A stretch of 54,495 nucleotides of DNA, taken from the NCBI GenBank assembly GCA_021463505.1, contig JAJTYR010000024.1, positions 1-54,495 of the forward strand, read 5' to 3'. The translations under genes and the position numbers were made by a program. Below are positions 1-8,125 of this stretch, piece after piece; position 1 is the stretch's first letter; each line of letters opens with the position of its first letter. Below the pieces are notes generated by a model. The model saw only the letters and a list, made by a program, of their open reading frames with translations, was not told the DNA's origin and made no database searches. This stretch comes from Burkholderiaceae bacterium (lineage in GTDB: Bacteria; Pseudomonadota; Gammaproteobacteria; Burkholderiales; Burkholderiaceae_E).

Positions 1-608
1 GGCCGCTGATCGAGGCCAACCGTGGCCGGGCGTTCGTACTGTGCACCAGCCTGCGGATGGTCGAACAGCAGGCCGCACTGCTGGGCGAGCGAATCCGCGA
101 GTCCGGGAGCGGAATCGAGTTGCTGGTCCAGGGTCACGCCTCGCGGGCGGTGCTGATGCAGCGCTTCCGCGCGCTGCGCAACCCGGTGCTGGTGGGCAGC
201 GCCAGCTTCTGGGAGGGCGTGGACGTGGTCGGATCGCAGCTGTCGCTGGTGATCATCGACAAGCTGCCGTTCGCAGCGCCCGACGATCCGATCCTGCGCG
301 CGCGCATCGAAGCGCTGCGCCGCGCCGGCGGCGATCCCTTCCGCGAGATCCAGTTGCCGGCCGCCGCGATGGCCTTGAAGCAGGGTGCGGGCCGCCTGAT
401 CCGTTCCGAGAACGACCGCGGCGTGCTGGCGATCTGCGACGAACGTCTGCTCGGCAGATCTTACGGCCGCACTCTGGTGGCCAGCCTGCCACCGTTCCGG
501 ATCACGCGCGACGAGGACGAGGCGCTGGCGTTCTGCGCCGCTGGCTCGTGCGGGTTCAGCGCCACACCTGCCACCAGCGACGATCGTCCTGCGGCAGGCC
601 GTTCCTGA
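1..608 (+). CDS. dinG: DinG/YoaA-type ATP-dependent DNA helicase, 3' end only
   Basis: This is the C-terminal part of an XPD/DinG-family superfamily 2 helicase, which unwinds DNA 5'-3' in damage tolerance and R-loop removal. The reading frame is open from base 3 (Pro-Leu-Ile-Glu-Ala) and runs about 201 residues to a TGA at 606-608, so the gene starts outside the window. The stretch SASFWEGVDVVG matches the family's motif V region, and QGAGRLIRSENDRGV is the motif VI block with its arginine finger. The C-terminus ends in a short low-complexity tail. The last 53 bases overlap the 3' end of the convergent bamD. DinG and YoaA cannot be told apart because the N-terminal Fe-S domain is missing. Confidence 0.9.
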   Translation, partial: PLIEANRGRAFVLCTSLRMVEQQAALLGERIRESGSGIELLVQGHASRAVLMQRFRALRNPVLVGSASFWEGVDVVGSQLSLVIIDKLPFAAPDDPILRARIEALRRAGGDPFREIQLPAAAMALKQGAGRLIRSENDRGVLAICDERLLGRSYGRTLVASLPPFRITRDEDEALAFCAAGSCGFSATPATSDDRPAAGRS

Positions 609-1362
609 GCAACTCGCTGTCGGGAAAGCTGCGCCGCATCACGCGCTCGGCGTCGGCGCGCAGGTCGTCGAGCCCCAGCCTCTCGTAGGAACGCACCAGC
701 AGGTAGAGCGCCTCTTCGAGCGCTGGCGCCTCCTGGTAGTCGCGGATCACCTCCTGCGCGCGATTGGCCGCGGCCACATAGGCGCCGCGGTTGAAGTAGT
801 AGCGCGCAATGTGCACCTTGCCACGCGCCATCGAGTTGACCAGATAGCGCATCCGCGCCCCGGCGTCGGGCGCGTACCGGCTGTCCGGAAACCGGTTCAG
901 CAGTTCCTTGAAGGCGTCGAACGATTCGCGCAGCGCCGCGGGATCGCGCTCGGAGAGATCCTGGCTGCCCAGGCGCGCCATGAGCCCCTGTTGCTCGTTG
1001 AAATTGACCAGGCCCTTCAGGTAGAGCGCGTAGTCGAACGCCGCGTGATTCGGGTGCAACTTCATGAAGCGGTCGATGGCGGCCAGCGACAGCTCGCGCT
1101 CGCCCTCCTTGAAGTGCGCCCAGGCGATGTCGAGCTGCGCCTGTTCGGCCCACTGACCGAACGGATAACGCGCCTCGAGCTTCTCCAGCAGCTTGATGGC
1201 CGCCTGGCGATTGCCTGAGGCCATCTCGTCGCGGGCCTCTGCATATAATTTGTCGGGCGTCCAGGCGAGTGTCTCGTCGGGCCCGTCGGTGGTGCCGCAG
1301 GCGGCGAGCGACGCGACGGCGAGCACGGCCAGTGCGCGAAGCCAGGGCACGAATCCTTTCAT
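556..1362 (-). CDS. bamD: Outer membrane assembly lipoprotein BamD
   Basis: BamD is the essential lipoprotein of the BAM complex that inserts beta-barrel proteins into the outer membrane. The 268-residue product begins MKGFVPWLRALAVLAVASLAACG, a type II signal sequence; the lipobox ends at Ala-Ala-Cys and the Cys would be lipidated. TPR-like helical repeats follow (KLYAEARDEMASGNRQAAIK, then YPFGQWAEQAQLDIAWAHFK), with the family's conserved RYPFGQWAEQAQ-type segment. Length and order match the family (about 245-270 residues). A TATAAT hexamer sits 7 nt before the ATG with no visible ribosome binding site. The gene diverges from rluD, a common betaproteobacterial arrangement, and its 3' end overlaps the helicase gene. 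Confidence 0.95.
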   Translation of the reverse strand: MKGFVPWLRALAVLAVASLAACGTTDGPDETLAWTPDKLYAEARDEMASGNRQAAIKLLEKLEARYPFGQWAEQAQLDIAWAHFKEGERELSLAAIDRFMKLHPNHAAFDYALYLKGLVNFNEQQGLMARLGSQDLSERDPAALRESFDAFKELLNRFPDSRYAPDAGARMRYLVNSMARGKVHIARYYFNRGAYVAAANRAQEVIRDYQEAPALEEALYLLVRSYERLGLDDLRADAERVMRRSFPDSELLRNGLPQDDRRWWQVWR

Positions 1363-2386
1363 GCAACCGATTATAGCCAAGCCCTCCATCGACCCCGTTG
1401 TGTCCGATGCGCCTGCGACGGCAGTCATCGAACTCGACGCGACCGGCGCCACCGGTGAGCGTCTCGACCGTTTCGTGGTCGCACGCTTGCCCGGGGTGTC
1501 GCGTACGCGCCTGCAGCGCTGGATCGCGCTCGGGGCGGTGCGCTGCGACGACCGCGTGCTGCCGGCCCGGACGCGACTGCGCGGGATCGAGACGATCGTG
1601 GTCGAACCGCAGCCGCGCGAGGCCGACAGCGCGTTCGGCCCGGAGCCTGTCCCGATCGACGTGGTCCACGAAGACGAACAGCTGATGGTGCTCTGCAAAC
1701 CGGCTGGCCTGGTGGTGCACCCCGCCGCGGGCAACTGGCATGGCACGCTGATGAACGGGTTGCTGTTCCATCGCCCGGAGCTCGCTGCCCTGCCGCGCGC
1801 CGGCATCGTTCACCGGCTCGACCGCGACACCAGCGGCCTGCTGGTAGTGGCTCGCACCGAATCGGCGCTGGCCTCGCTGGCGGCGCAACTGGCCGACCGC
1901 AGCATGGGGCGGCGTTACCTGGCGCTGGCCGACGGTCGTTGTCCGGAGCACGGTTGCATCGATGGCGCGATCGCACGTGACGAGGCGTCGCGGGTGCGCA
2001 TGGCGGTGGTGTCGGCCGGACGTGGTCGCGCCGCGCGCACCTGGTTTCGCACGCTGGCCCGGGGAGCCATCGGCGCGCGCGAGGTGAGCCTGATCGAGTG
2101 TCGCCTGGAGAGCGGGCGCACCCACCAGATTCGCGTTCACATGCGCAGCATCGGCCATCCGCTGGTCGGGGACACGCTCTATGGCGGCCCGGTGCTGGCG
2201 GGCTGCACGCGGCAGGCCCTGCACGCCTGGCAGCTGCAGCTGCGTCATCCGGCCGACCGGCGACTGGTCCGCTGGAGCGCTCCGATGCCGTCCGACCTGG
2301 TCAAGCTGTGCACGGCTGCCGGCATCGATGCTGCCGCCGCGCAATCGACGGTGGCGGCGCCGTTCGATCACCCGGGGGAGCGTTGA
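1361..2386 (+). CDS. rluD: Ribosomal large subunit pseudouridine synthase D
   Basis: RluD isomerises uridines 1911, 1915 and 1917 of 23S rRNA helix 69 to pseudouridine. An S4-like domain lies near the N-terminus (GERLDRFVVARLPGVSRTRLQ). The catalytic domain has the signature GIVHRLDRDTSGLLV, whose Asp in HRLDRDT is the nucleophile, and the C-terminal ESGRTHQIRVHM motif. The ATG at 1361 gives 341 residues. An in-frame GTG at 1400 (about 328 residues) fits the usual start of the family better and would avoid overlap with the bamD start codon; neither has a clear ribosome binding site. The stop overlaps the start of pgeF, so the two genes are probably co-transcribed. Confidence 0.93.
   Translation: MQPIIAKPSIDPVVSDAPATAVIELDATGATGERLDRFVVARLPGVSRTRLQRWIALGAVRCDDRVLPARTRLRGIETIVVEPQPREADSAFGPEPVPIDVVHEDEQLMVLCKPAGLVVHPAAGNWHGTLMNGLLFHRPELAALPRAGIVHRLDRDTSGLLVVARTESALASLAAQLADRSMGRRYLALADGRCPEHGCIDGAIARDEASRVRMAVVSAGRGRAARTWFRTLARGAIGAREVSLIECRLESGRTHQIRVHMRSIGHPLVGDTLYGGPVLAGCTRQALHAWQLQLRHPADRRLVRWSAPMPSDLVKLCTAAGIDAAAAQSTVAAPFDHPGER
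1363..1375 (-). promoter_or_regulatory. -10 hexamer of bamD, placed for leaderless transcription
   Basis: On the minus strand a perfect TATAAT (1375-1370) is followed by seven bases and then the bamD ATG at 1362. A sigma-70 start site normally lies 6-8 bases past the hexamer, so transcription would begin at or within one base of the ATG. No convincing -35 box or Shine-Dalgarno sequence is visible. The same element lies within or just before the first codons of rluD, depending on the rluD start used. Confidence 0.55.
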
Positions 2387-3195
2387 GCGCATCGACAGCT
2401 TCGTCGCCGCCCGGGGCCACCCTGGCCGAACTGGTGCCCGACTGGGACGCACCACCGCAGGTCAGGGCGTTCGTCACCGGGCGCCATGGCGGAACCAGCG
2501 CAGGCCCCTGGGGACTCGCCGACGGCAGTCGTGGCGGACTGAACCTGGGCATGCGTTGCGGCGACGATGCACGCGACGTCGCGCGCAACCGTGCGCGGCT
2601 CGGGGCGTGCCTGCCGTCGCCGCCGCACTGGCTCGAACAGGTGCACGGCGCAGCCGTGCACGTGGCGGCCGCGCACCGGTCCGGCACGGTGATCGAACCG
2701 CGCGCCGATGCCGCCGCGACCGCCACGCCCGGCGTGGTGCTGGCGGTGCTGAGCGCCGACTGTCTGCCGGTGCTGCTGACCGATACCGGTGGCAAGGCGG
2801 TGGCCGTGGCGCACGCGGGATGGCGCGGGCTGGCACTGGGTGTGCTCGAGCGCAGCGTCGAGGCGTTGCATGGCCTGGCCGGTCCGGGCGCGCAGGTGAT
2901 CGCGTGGCTGGGGCCGGCGATCGGGCCGCGTGCATTCGAGGTCGGTGAAGACGTCCTGCGCGCATTCTGCGACACGGACCGGCGATGCGCCGCCGCGTTC
3001 GTGCCCGGCGTGCGTGACGGCAAGTGGTTCGCCGATCTGTACCACCTGGCGCGGATCTGCCTCGCACGCGTCGACGTGCATCAGGTCGGCGGCGGCGGGC
3101 ACTGCACCGTCGGGGACCCCGGGCGCTTCTATTCGCATCGGCGTGATCGGGGTGGCGGGCGCATGGCCTCGCTGATCTGGCTCGACCCGGCTTGA
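2383..3195 (+). CDS. pgeF: PgeF/YfiH family peptidoglycan editing factor (multicopper polyphenol oxidase family)
   Basis: This belongs to the YfiH/PgeF (DUF152, laccase-domain) family. Members hydrolyse wrongly built UDP-MurNAc-L-Ser, and some act as purine nucleoside phosphorylases or deaminases. The zinc-ligand pattern is visible: His in WLEQVHGAAVH, Cys in LSADCLPVLL and His in VAHAGWRG, plus the C-terminal FYSHRRDR segment. A TTG at 2383 overlaps the rluD stop (TTGA) and gives 270 residues. The in-frame GTG at 2434, just before PDWDAP, matches the family's typical N-terminus and may be the real start. It lies between rluD and phaC, as in many Burkholderiales. Confidence 0.9.
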   Translation: MSASTASSPPGATLAELVPDWDAPPQVRAFVTGRHGGTSAGPWGLADGSRGGLNLGMRCGDDARDVARNRARLGACLPSPPHWLEQVHGAAVHVAAAHRSGTVIEPRADAAATATPGVVLAVLSADCLPVLLTDTGGKAVAVAHAGWRGLALGVLERSVEALHGLAGPGAQVIAWLGPAIGPRAFEVGEDVLRAFCDTDRRCAAAFVPGVRDGKWFADLYHLARICLARVDVHQVGGGGHCTVGDPGRFYSHRRDRGGGRMASLIWLDPA

Positions 3196-3247
3196 ACGCC
3201 TCTGCGCGTCGACCTTGCCGGAGACTCTGCGCTTTCGCTGCACTGCG

Positions 3248-3275
3248 TTGACAAAATCGTTTCGCGGTGCAGAAT
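3248..3275 (+). promoter_or_regulatory. Predicted sigma-70 promoter of phaC
   Basis: A perfect TTGACA (3248-3253) is followed by a 16-base spacer and CAGAAT (3270-3275). Transcription would start near 3282, giving a leader of about 30 bases with a GGAGA ribosome binding site before the phaC ATG. The -35 overlaps a TGC-rich stretch (GCTGCACTGCG). PhaR proteins are known to bind TGC-rich repeats, so autoregulation by PhaR is possible, but this is inference. Confidence 0.6.
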
Positions 3276-3313
3276 GACCCCGGAAGATCGGCAGAATCGA
3301 AGCGGAGACAAGG

Positions 3314-5194
3314 ATGCCGGACGCATCGCGAAGGAAGACCGTCGCAGGTTCGCGGCGCCGCAGCACGAAGGCGTCGATTCCCCACGCCCTCGCGACGCCG
3401 ATGCCTGAGTCGCCGGCCGGGGGGTCGGCGCCTGGCAAGCCGATCGCCGGATCGGGGATCCGGACGACTGCGAAGGCGGTCGCCAGGAGCGCCAGAAAGC
3501 CCGCTGCGAAGCCGGCGGCCAGGCCGACCGCCAGACCAGCCGGCAAGCCCGCGGCCAGGCCGGCTGGCAAGCCCGCCGACAAGCCGACTGCCAAGCCTGC
3601 GGCCAGGCCGAGCGGCGCGCCGGCACCTGCGGCGCCGGTGCATCTGTCGGGCGAAAGACTCGGGCAGATCCAGGCCGAATACCTGCAGCGACTGGGTGCC
3701 TTGCTGCGTGGCGCGTCGCTTCCGGAGTCTCGCGACCGCCGCTTCGCCGGCGATGCGTGGAAGCAGGGGCCGTTTGCGTGGGCGGCCGGGCTCTATCAGC
3801 TCAATGCCGAGTTCATGCACAAGCTCGCCGATGCGGTCGAAGGCGAGCGGCAGGTGCGCAACCGGATCCGCTTCGCCACCCAGCAGTGGGTCGATGCGAT
3901 GTCTCCGGCGAATTTCCTCGCCACCAACCCGGAGGCCCAGCAGCGGCTCGTGGATACGCGTGGCGAGAGTCTTCGATCGGGCATGCGCAACCTGCTTGGC
4001 GATCTGAACAAGGGACGCATCTCGCAGACCGACGAGAGCGCCTTCGAGGTCGGGGTCAATGTGGCGACCTCGCCGGGATCGGTCGTCTATCAGAACGCGC
4101 TGATCCAGATCATCCAGTACGCGCCGTCCACACCGACGGTGGGCAGCCGGCCGCTGCTGATGGTGCCGCCGTGCATCAACAAGTTCTACATCCTCGACCT
4201 GCAGCCCGGGAATTCGCTGGTCGCCTACGCGGTGGCGCAGGGCCACACGGTGTTCATGGTGTCGTGGCGCAACGTCAAGGCCGATCTCGGGCACCTCACC
4301 TGGGACGACTACATCGAGACCGGCGTGATCGAAGCGATACGCGTGGTACGCGAGATCACGGCGCAGCCGCGTATCAACGTGCTCGGGTTCTGCGTCGGCG
4401 GCACACTGCTCGGCACCGCGGCCGCGGTGCTCGCGGCGCGCGGCGAGCCGTGGATCGAATCGCTGACGCTGCTCACCACCTTCCTCGATTTTTCCGAACC
4501 CGGCGTGCTCGGCGTGTTCATCGACGAGAACTTCGTCGCCTACCGCGAGTCGACCATCGGACGCGGCGGCCTGGTCCACGGGCGCGAACTGGCGGTGACC
4601 TTCAATTTCCTGCGTCCCAACGACCTGGTCTGGAACTACGTCGTCAGCAACTACCTGAAGGGCGAGCCGCCGCCGGCGTTCGACCTGCTGTACTGGAACG
4701 CCGACAGCACCAACCTGCCGGGGCCGATGTACAGCTGGTACCTGCGCCACACCTACCTGCAGAACGAGCTGCGCGAGCCCGGCCGGCTGATCTGCTGCGG
4801 CGTGCCGGTGGATCTCGGCGAGATCGGCGTGCCGGCCTACATCTACGGTTCGCGCGAAGACCACATCGTGCCGTGGATCGGCGCCTACGAATCGACGAAG
4901 CTGTTGTCGGGGCCGTTGCGCTTCGTTCTCGGCGCGAGCGGGCACATCGCCGGTGTCATCAATCCGGCGGCAAAGGGCAAGCGCAGCCACTGGATCGGCA
5001 GCGGGCTGCCCGAGCGCGCCGACGACTGGCTGGCGGCAGCCACCGAGTACCCGGGAAGCTGGTGGCCCGACTGGGCGAAGTGGCTGGCCGGTTTCGCCGG
5101 CGAGCGCAGCCCTGCGCCGAAGCAACCCGGTGACGCGCGTCACCGGCCGCTCGAACCCGCCCCCGGCAGTTACGTGAAGGAGAAGGCCGACTAG
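3314..5194 (+). CDS. phaC: Class I poly(3-hydroxyalkanoate) synthase PhaC with a KPA-repeat N-terminal tail
   Basis: PhaC polymerises (R)-3-hydroxyacyl-CoA into PHA at the surface of granules. The 626-residue protein has the alpha/beta-hydrolase lipase-like box GFCVGGT with nucleophile Cys360, Asp516 (REDHIVPW) and His544 (GASGHIAG). Their spacing is very close to that of the Cupriavidus enzyme (Cys319, Asp480, His508). The extra length is at the N-terminus: about 100 basic, low-complexity residues, with tandem KPAARP/GKPAAK-type units at residues 61-99. Such tails are not usual for class I synthases and resemble the AlgP/PhaF/PhaM type of DNA-binding tail. The ATG at 3314 has a good ribosome binding site (GGAGA). 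phaB follows after 102 bases; no thiolase gene (phaA) lies between them. Confidence 0.96.
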   Translation: MPDASRRKTVAGSRRRSTKASIPHALATPMPESPAGGSAPGKPIAGSGIRTTAKAVARSARKPAAKPAARPTARPAGKPAARPAGKPADKPTAKPAARPSGAPAPAAPVHLSGERLGQIQAEYLQRLGALLRGASLPESRDRRFAGDAWKQGPFAWAAGLYQLNAEFMHKLADAVEGERQVRNRIRFATQQWVDAMSPANFLATNPEAQQRLVDTRGESLRSGMRNLLGDLNKGRISQTDESAFEVGVNVATSPGSVVYQNALIQIIQYAPSTPTVGSRPLLMVPPCINKFYILDLQPGNSLVAYAVAQGHTVFMVSWRNVKADLGHLTWDDYIETGVIEAIRVVREITAQPRINVLGFCVGGTLLGTAAAVLAARGEPWIESLTLLTTFLDFSEPGVLGVFIDENFVAYRESTIGRGGLVHGRELAVTFNFLRPNDLVWNYVVSNYLKGEPPPAFDLLYWNADSTNLPGPMYSWYLRHTYLQNELREPGRLICCGVPVDLGEIGVPAYIYGSREDHIVPWIGAYESTKLLSGPLRFVLGASGHIAGVINPAAKGKRSHWIGSGLPERADDWLAAATEYPGSWWPDWAKWLAGFAGERSPAPKQPGDARHRPLEPAPGSYVKEKAD

Positions 5195-5296
5195 GCAGAG
5201 GCTGCAGCGGAGTCCAGCGTCCAGTGTGCGAAAACCGGTCGGGCCGGCAGTGGCACGACCCGCGACATCAGCAGGGAACGAGAGGGAGACCATGAC

Positions 5297-6034
5297 ATGA
5301 GCACGAGAATTGCCTACGTCACCGGCGGCATGGGTGGAATCGGCACCGCGATCTGCCGGCGCTTCCACGACATGGGTATTACCGTGATCGCCGGCTGCGG
5401 GCCGACCCGTGATCACGCGAAATGGCTGGCCGGGCAGAAGGCAGCCGGCTACACCTTTCACGCGTCGGTCGGCAACGTCGCCGACTGGGAATCGACACGC
5501 GCGGCCTTCGCGAAGGTGAAGGCCGAGGTCGGCGAGGTCGACATCGTCGTGAACAACGCCGGCATCACCCGCGACGGCGTGTTCCGCAAGATGTCGCTGG
5601 AGGACTGGCGCTCGGTGATCGACACCAACCTGAACTCGCTGTTCAACGTGACGAAGCAGGTCATCGACGGGATGCTCGATCGCGGCTGGGGCCGGGTCAT
5701 CAACATCTCGTCGGTGAACGGTGAGAAGGGGCAGTTCGGCCAGTCGAACTATTCGGCCGCCAAGGCCGGCATGCACGGCTTCACGATGTCGCTGGCCCAG
5801 GAAGTGGCGAGCAAGGGCGTGACGGTCAATACCGTCGCACCGGGCTACATCGCCACGGAGATGGTGATGGCGGTGCGCGAGGACGTGCGCGAGAAGATCA
5901 TCCAGCAGATCCCGGTCCGGCGACTCGGCCGGGCCGAGGAGATCGGTTCGATCGTCGGCTGGCTCGCGAGCGACGAGGCCGGCTTTACCACCGGGGCCGA
6001 GTTCTCGTGCAACGGCGGCCTGCACATGGGCTGA
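5297..6034 (+). CDS. phaB: Acetoacetyl-CoA reductase
   Basis: PhaB reduces acetoacetyl-CoA to (R)-3-hydroxybutyryl-CoA with NADPH, supplying monomer to PhaC. It is a classic short-chain dehydrogenase of 245 residues. The TGGMGGIG dinucleotide-binding motif is near residue 10, followed by NNAGITRD, a catalytic Ser in INISSVNG and the YSAAK Tyr-Lys pair. The closing EFSCNGGLHMG is the usual PhaB C-terminus. The ATG at 5297 lies 8 bases after an AGAGGGAG ribosome binding site; the ATG at 5292 is out of frame. The short gap to phaR (13 bases) suggests co-transcription. Confidence 0.96.
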   Translation: MSTRIAYVTGGMGGIGTAICRRFHDMGITVIAGCGPTRDHAKWLAGQKAAGYTFHASVGNVADWESTRAAFAKVKAEVGEVDIVVNNAGITRDGVFRKMSLEDWRSVIDTNLNSLFNVTKQVIDGMLDRGWGRVINISSVNGEKGQFGQSNYSAAKAGMHGFTMSLAQEVASKGVTVNTVAPGYIATEMVMAVREDVREKIIQQIPVRRLGRAEEIGSIVGWLASDEAGFTTGAEFSCNGGLHMG

Positions 6035-6047
6035 TGGAGAGCACACG

Positions 6048-6620
6048 ATGGCGAACGCCACCCGGTTGATCAAGAAGTATCCCAACCGACGCCTGTACGA
6101 CACCCAGACGAGCGCCTACATCACGCTCGCCGACGTCAAGCAACTGGTACTGGAGAACGAGGACTTCAGGGTCATCGACGCCAAGAGCAACGACGACCTG
6201 ACCCGCAGCATCCTGCTGCAGATCATCCTCGAGGAGGAAGCAGGCGGAGCGCCGCTGTTCTCGTCCGGAATGCTCGCGCAGATCATCCGTTTCTACGGCC
6301 ACGCGATGCAGGGGATGATGGGCGCATACCTCGAGAAGACGATGCAGGCCTTCGTCGAGATCCAGAACAAGATGCAGGAGCAGTCGAAGGGTTTCTACGA
6401 CGCCAAGGCGATGCCGAACCCCGAGATGTGGGCGCAGTTCATGTCGGTGCAGGCACCGATGATCCAGACGATGATGGGCAACTACATCGAGCAGAGCAAG
6501 AACCTGTTCGTGCAGATGCAGGAGCAGATGCAGGCCCAGACGCGCAACATGTTCCAGAACTTCCCGTTCCCGGGGGCGCCTGGCGCAGGCGCCGGCCCGT
6601 CGACTTCCGAGAAGAAGTAG
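6048..6620 (+). CDS. phaR: PHA synthesis repressor PhaR
   Basis: PhaR binds DNA and PHA and represses phasin (and its own) transcription until granules titrate it away. The N-terminal DNA-binding domain begins [20 protein letters not shown], the hallmark of the family. A PHB-accumulation regulatory domain follows ([16 protein letters not shown]). The C-terminal half is Met/Gln-rich and helical, with repeated MQEQMQAQ-type segments that probably bind the granule surface. The length of 190 residues is normal. The start has a GGAGAG ribosome binding site. It closes the phaC-phaB-phaR block. Confidence 0.95.
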   Translation: MANATRLIKKYPNRRLYDTQTSAYITLADVKQLVLENEDFRVIDAKSNDDLTRSILLQIILEEEAGGAPLFSSGMLAQIIRFYGHAMQGMMGAYLEKTMQAFVEIQNKMQEQSKGFYDAKAMPNPEMWAQFMSVQAPMIQTMMGNYIEQSKNLFVQMQEQMQAQTRNMFQNFPFPGAPGAGAGPSTSEKK

Positions 6621-6720
6621 CGGTTGCTGCCGTGGTCGCGGCGACGGCGGCGCTCTTTCCGGGCGCCCGCCACCCGTCTTCTGCCGGCACGTGCGCGCCC
6701 GCGGGCCACCCCCATCGCCG

Positions 6721-8118
6721 ATGAGTCCCGTCGACAGATCCGCCCCGCGGCGCAGCCGCAAGTCGCCGCCGAAGGTGGGGTTCGTCTCGCTCGGCTGCCC
6801 CAAGGCGATGGTCGATTCCGAGCGCATCCTCACGCAGCTGCGCGCCGAGGGCTACGAGATCGCTGGCGACTACGGCGGCTCTGACCTGGTGGTGGTGAAC
6901 ACCTGCGGCTTCATCGACGAGGCGGTGCGCGAGTCGCTCGACGCGATTGGCGAGGCGCTGGCCGGCAACGGCAGGGTGATCGTCACCGGTTGCCTGGGCG
7001 CGCGACGCGGCAGCAGCGGTGGCGCGCTGGTGGGCGAAGTACATCCGAAAGTGCTTGCGGTCACCGGACCGCATGCGGCCGACGCGGTGATGGCGCACAT
7101 CCACGCGCACCTGCCCAGGCCGCACGACCCGTTCGCCGATCTGGTGCCGCCGGGTGGCGTGAAGCTCACCCCGCGCCACTACGCGTACCTGAAGATCTCC
7201 GAAGGCTGCAACCATCGCTGCACCTTCTGCATCATTCCGTCGATGCGCGGCGATCTGGTCAGCCGGCCGATCGGCGACGTGGTGCGCGAGGCCGCCGCGC
7301 TGGTGCGCGCCGGCGTGAAGGAGTTGCTGGTGGTTTCGCAGGACACCGGCGCCTACGGGGTCGACGTCCGCCACCGGACCGGCTTCGTCGATGGCCGGCC
7401 GGTGCGCACGCGGATGGCTGCGCTGGTGCGCGAACTCGCCGGCCTGGGGGCGAGGGTGCGGCTGCATTACGTCTATCCGTATCCGCACGTCGATGAAGTG
7501 CTGCCGCTGATGGCCGAAGGCAGGGTGCTGCCCTATCTCGACGTGCCATTCCAGCACTCGCATCCGCGCATCCTGAAGCTGATGAAGCGGCCGGCCAGCG
7601 GCGAGAAGAACCTCGAGCGGATCCGCGCCTGGCGCACGATCGTCCCCGACCTGACGATCCGCAGCACCTTCATTGCAGGCTTTCCCGGCGAAACCGATGC
7701 CGAGTTCGAGCACCTGCTCGCGTTCCTGCGCGAGGCCGAGCTCGACCGCGTCGGCTGCTTCGCCTATTCCCCGGTGGATGGTGCCGCGGCGAACGCGCTG
7801 CCGGGCCAACTGGCGCTCGAGGTGCGCGAGGCGCGACGCGCCCGATTCATGGAAGCGCAGGCCGCAATCAGCGCGCGTCGCCTGCGTAACCGCGTCGGCA
7901 CCCGTTGCACCGTGCTGGTCGATGCGATCGAACACGACCCCGGGGCCGCAGGGTGGCGCGCGGCGGCGCGCTCGGCCGGTGAAGCGCCGGAGATCGACGG
8001 CCTGGTCTACGTCGCGCTCGACGGCGAGGCGCAGGCGCGCGCCCTGCCGCCAGGCAGCGAACTTGCGGTGCAGATCGTCGACGCCGACGAGCACGACCTG
8101 TTCGCCGTCCCGGCCTGA
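6721..8118 (+). CDS. rimO: Ribosomal protein S12 methylthiotransferase RimO
   Basis: RimO is a radical-SAM enzyme that adds a methylthio group to Asp89 of ribosomal protein S12. The 465-residue protein has the three expected parts: an N-terminal UPF0004 domain ([17 protein letters not shown], with Cys ligands for the second 4Fe-4S cluster), a radical-SAM core with the CNHRCTFC motif, and a C-terminal TRAM domain. The ATG at 6721 was chosen over the in-frame ATG at 6691 because family members begin a few residues before [12 protein letters not shown]. It follows phaR after 100 bases in which I see no structured element. Confidence 0.95.
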   Translation: MSPVDRSAPRRSRKSPPKVGFVSLGCPKAMVDSERILTQLRAEGYEIAGDYGGSDLVVVNTCGFIDEAVRESLDAIGEALAGNGRVIVTGCLGARRGSSGGALVGEVHPKVLAVTGPHAADAVMAHIHAHLPRPHDPFADLVPPGGVKLTPRHYAYLKISEGCNHRCTFCIIPSMRGDLVSRPIGDVVREAAALVRAGVKELLVVSQDTGAYGVDVRHRTGFVDGRPVRTRMAALVRELAGLGARVRLHYVYPYPHVDEVLPLMAEGRVLPYLDVPFQHSHPRILKLMKRPASGEKNLERIRAWRTIVPDLTIRSTFIAGFPGETDAEFEHLLAFLREAELDRVGCFAYSPVDGAAANALPGQLALEVREARRARFMEAQAAISARRLRNRVGTRCTVLVDAIEHDPGAAGWRAAARSAGEAPEIDGLVYVALDGEAQARALPPGSELAVQIVDADEHDLFAVPA

Positions 8119-8125
8119 ACCGGCG

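Noticed and set aside
1193-1360. A longer RluD starting at 1193
   Set aside because: The extension is antisense to the conserved N-terminal half and signal peptide of BamD and has no S4-domain similarity.
3487-3620. Repeated GC-rich units in phaC considered as a CRISPR or DNA iteron array
   Set aside because: The repeats keep the reading frame, encode KPA/RPA amino-acid units, vary at third positions and have no spacers. They are protein-level repeats.
2474-6103. A 1209-codon open frame on the minus strand across pgeF, phaC and phaB
   Set aside because: It is antisense to three well-conserved genes. Its translation is Arg/Ala/His-rich low-complexity sequence with no domain. Long antisense frames are expected at this GC content.
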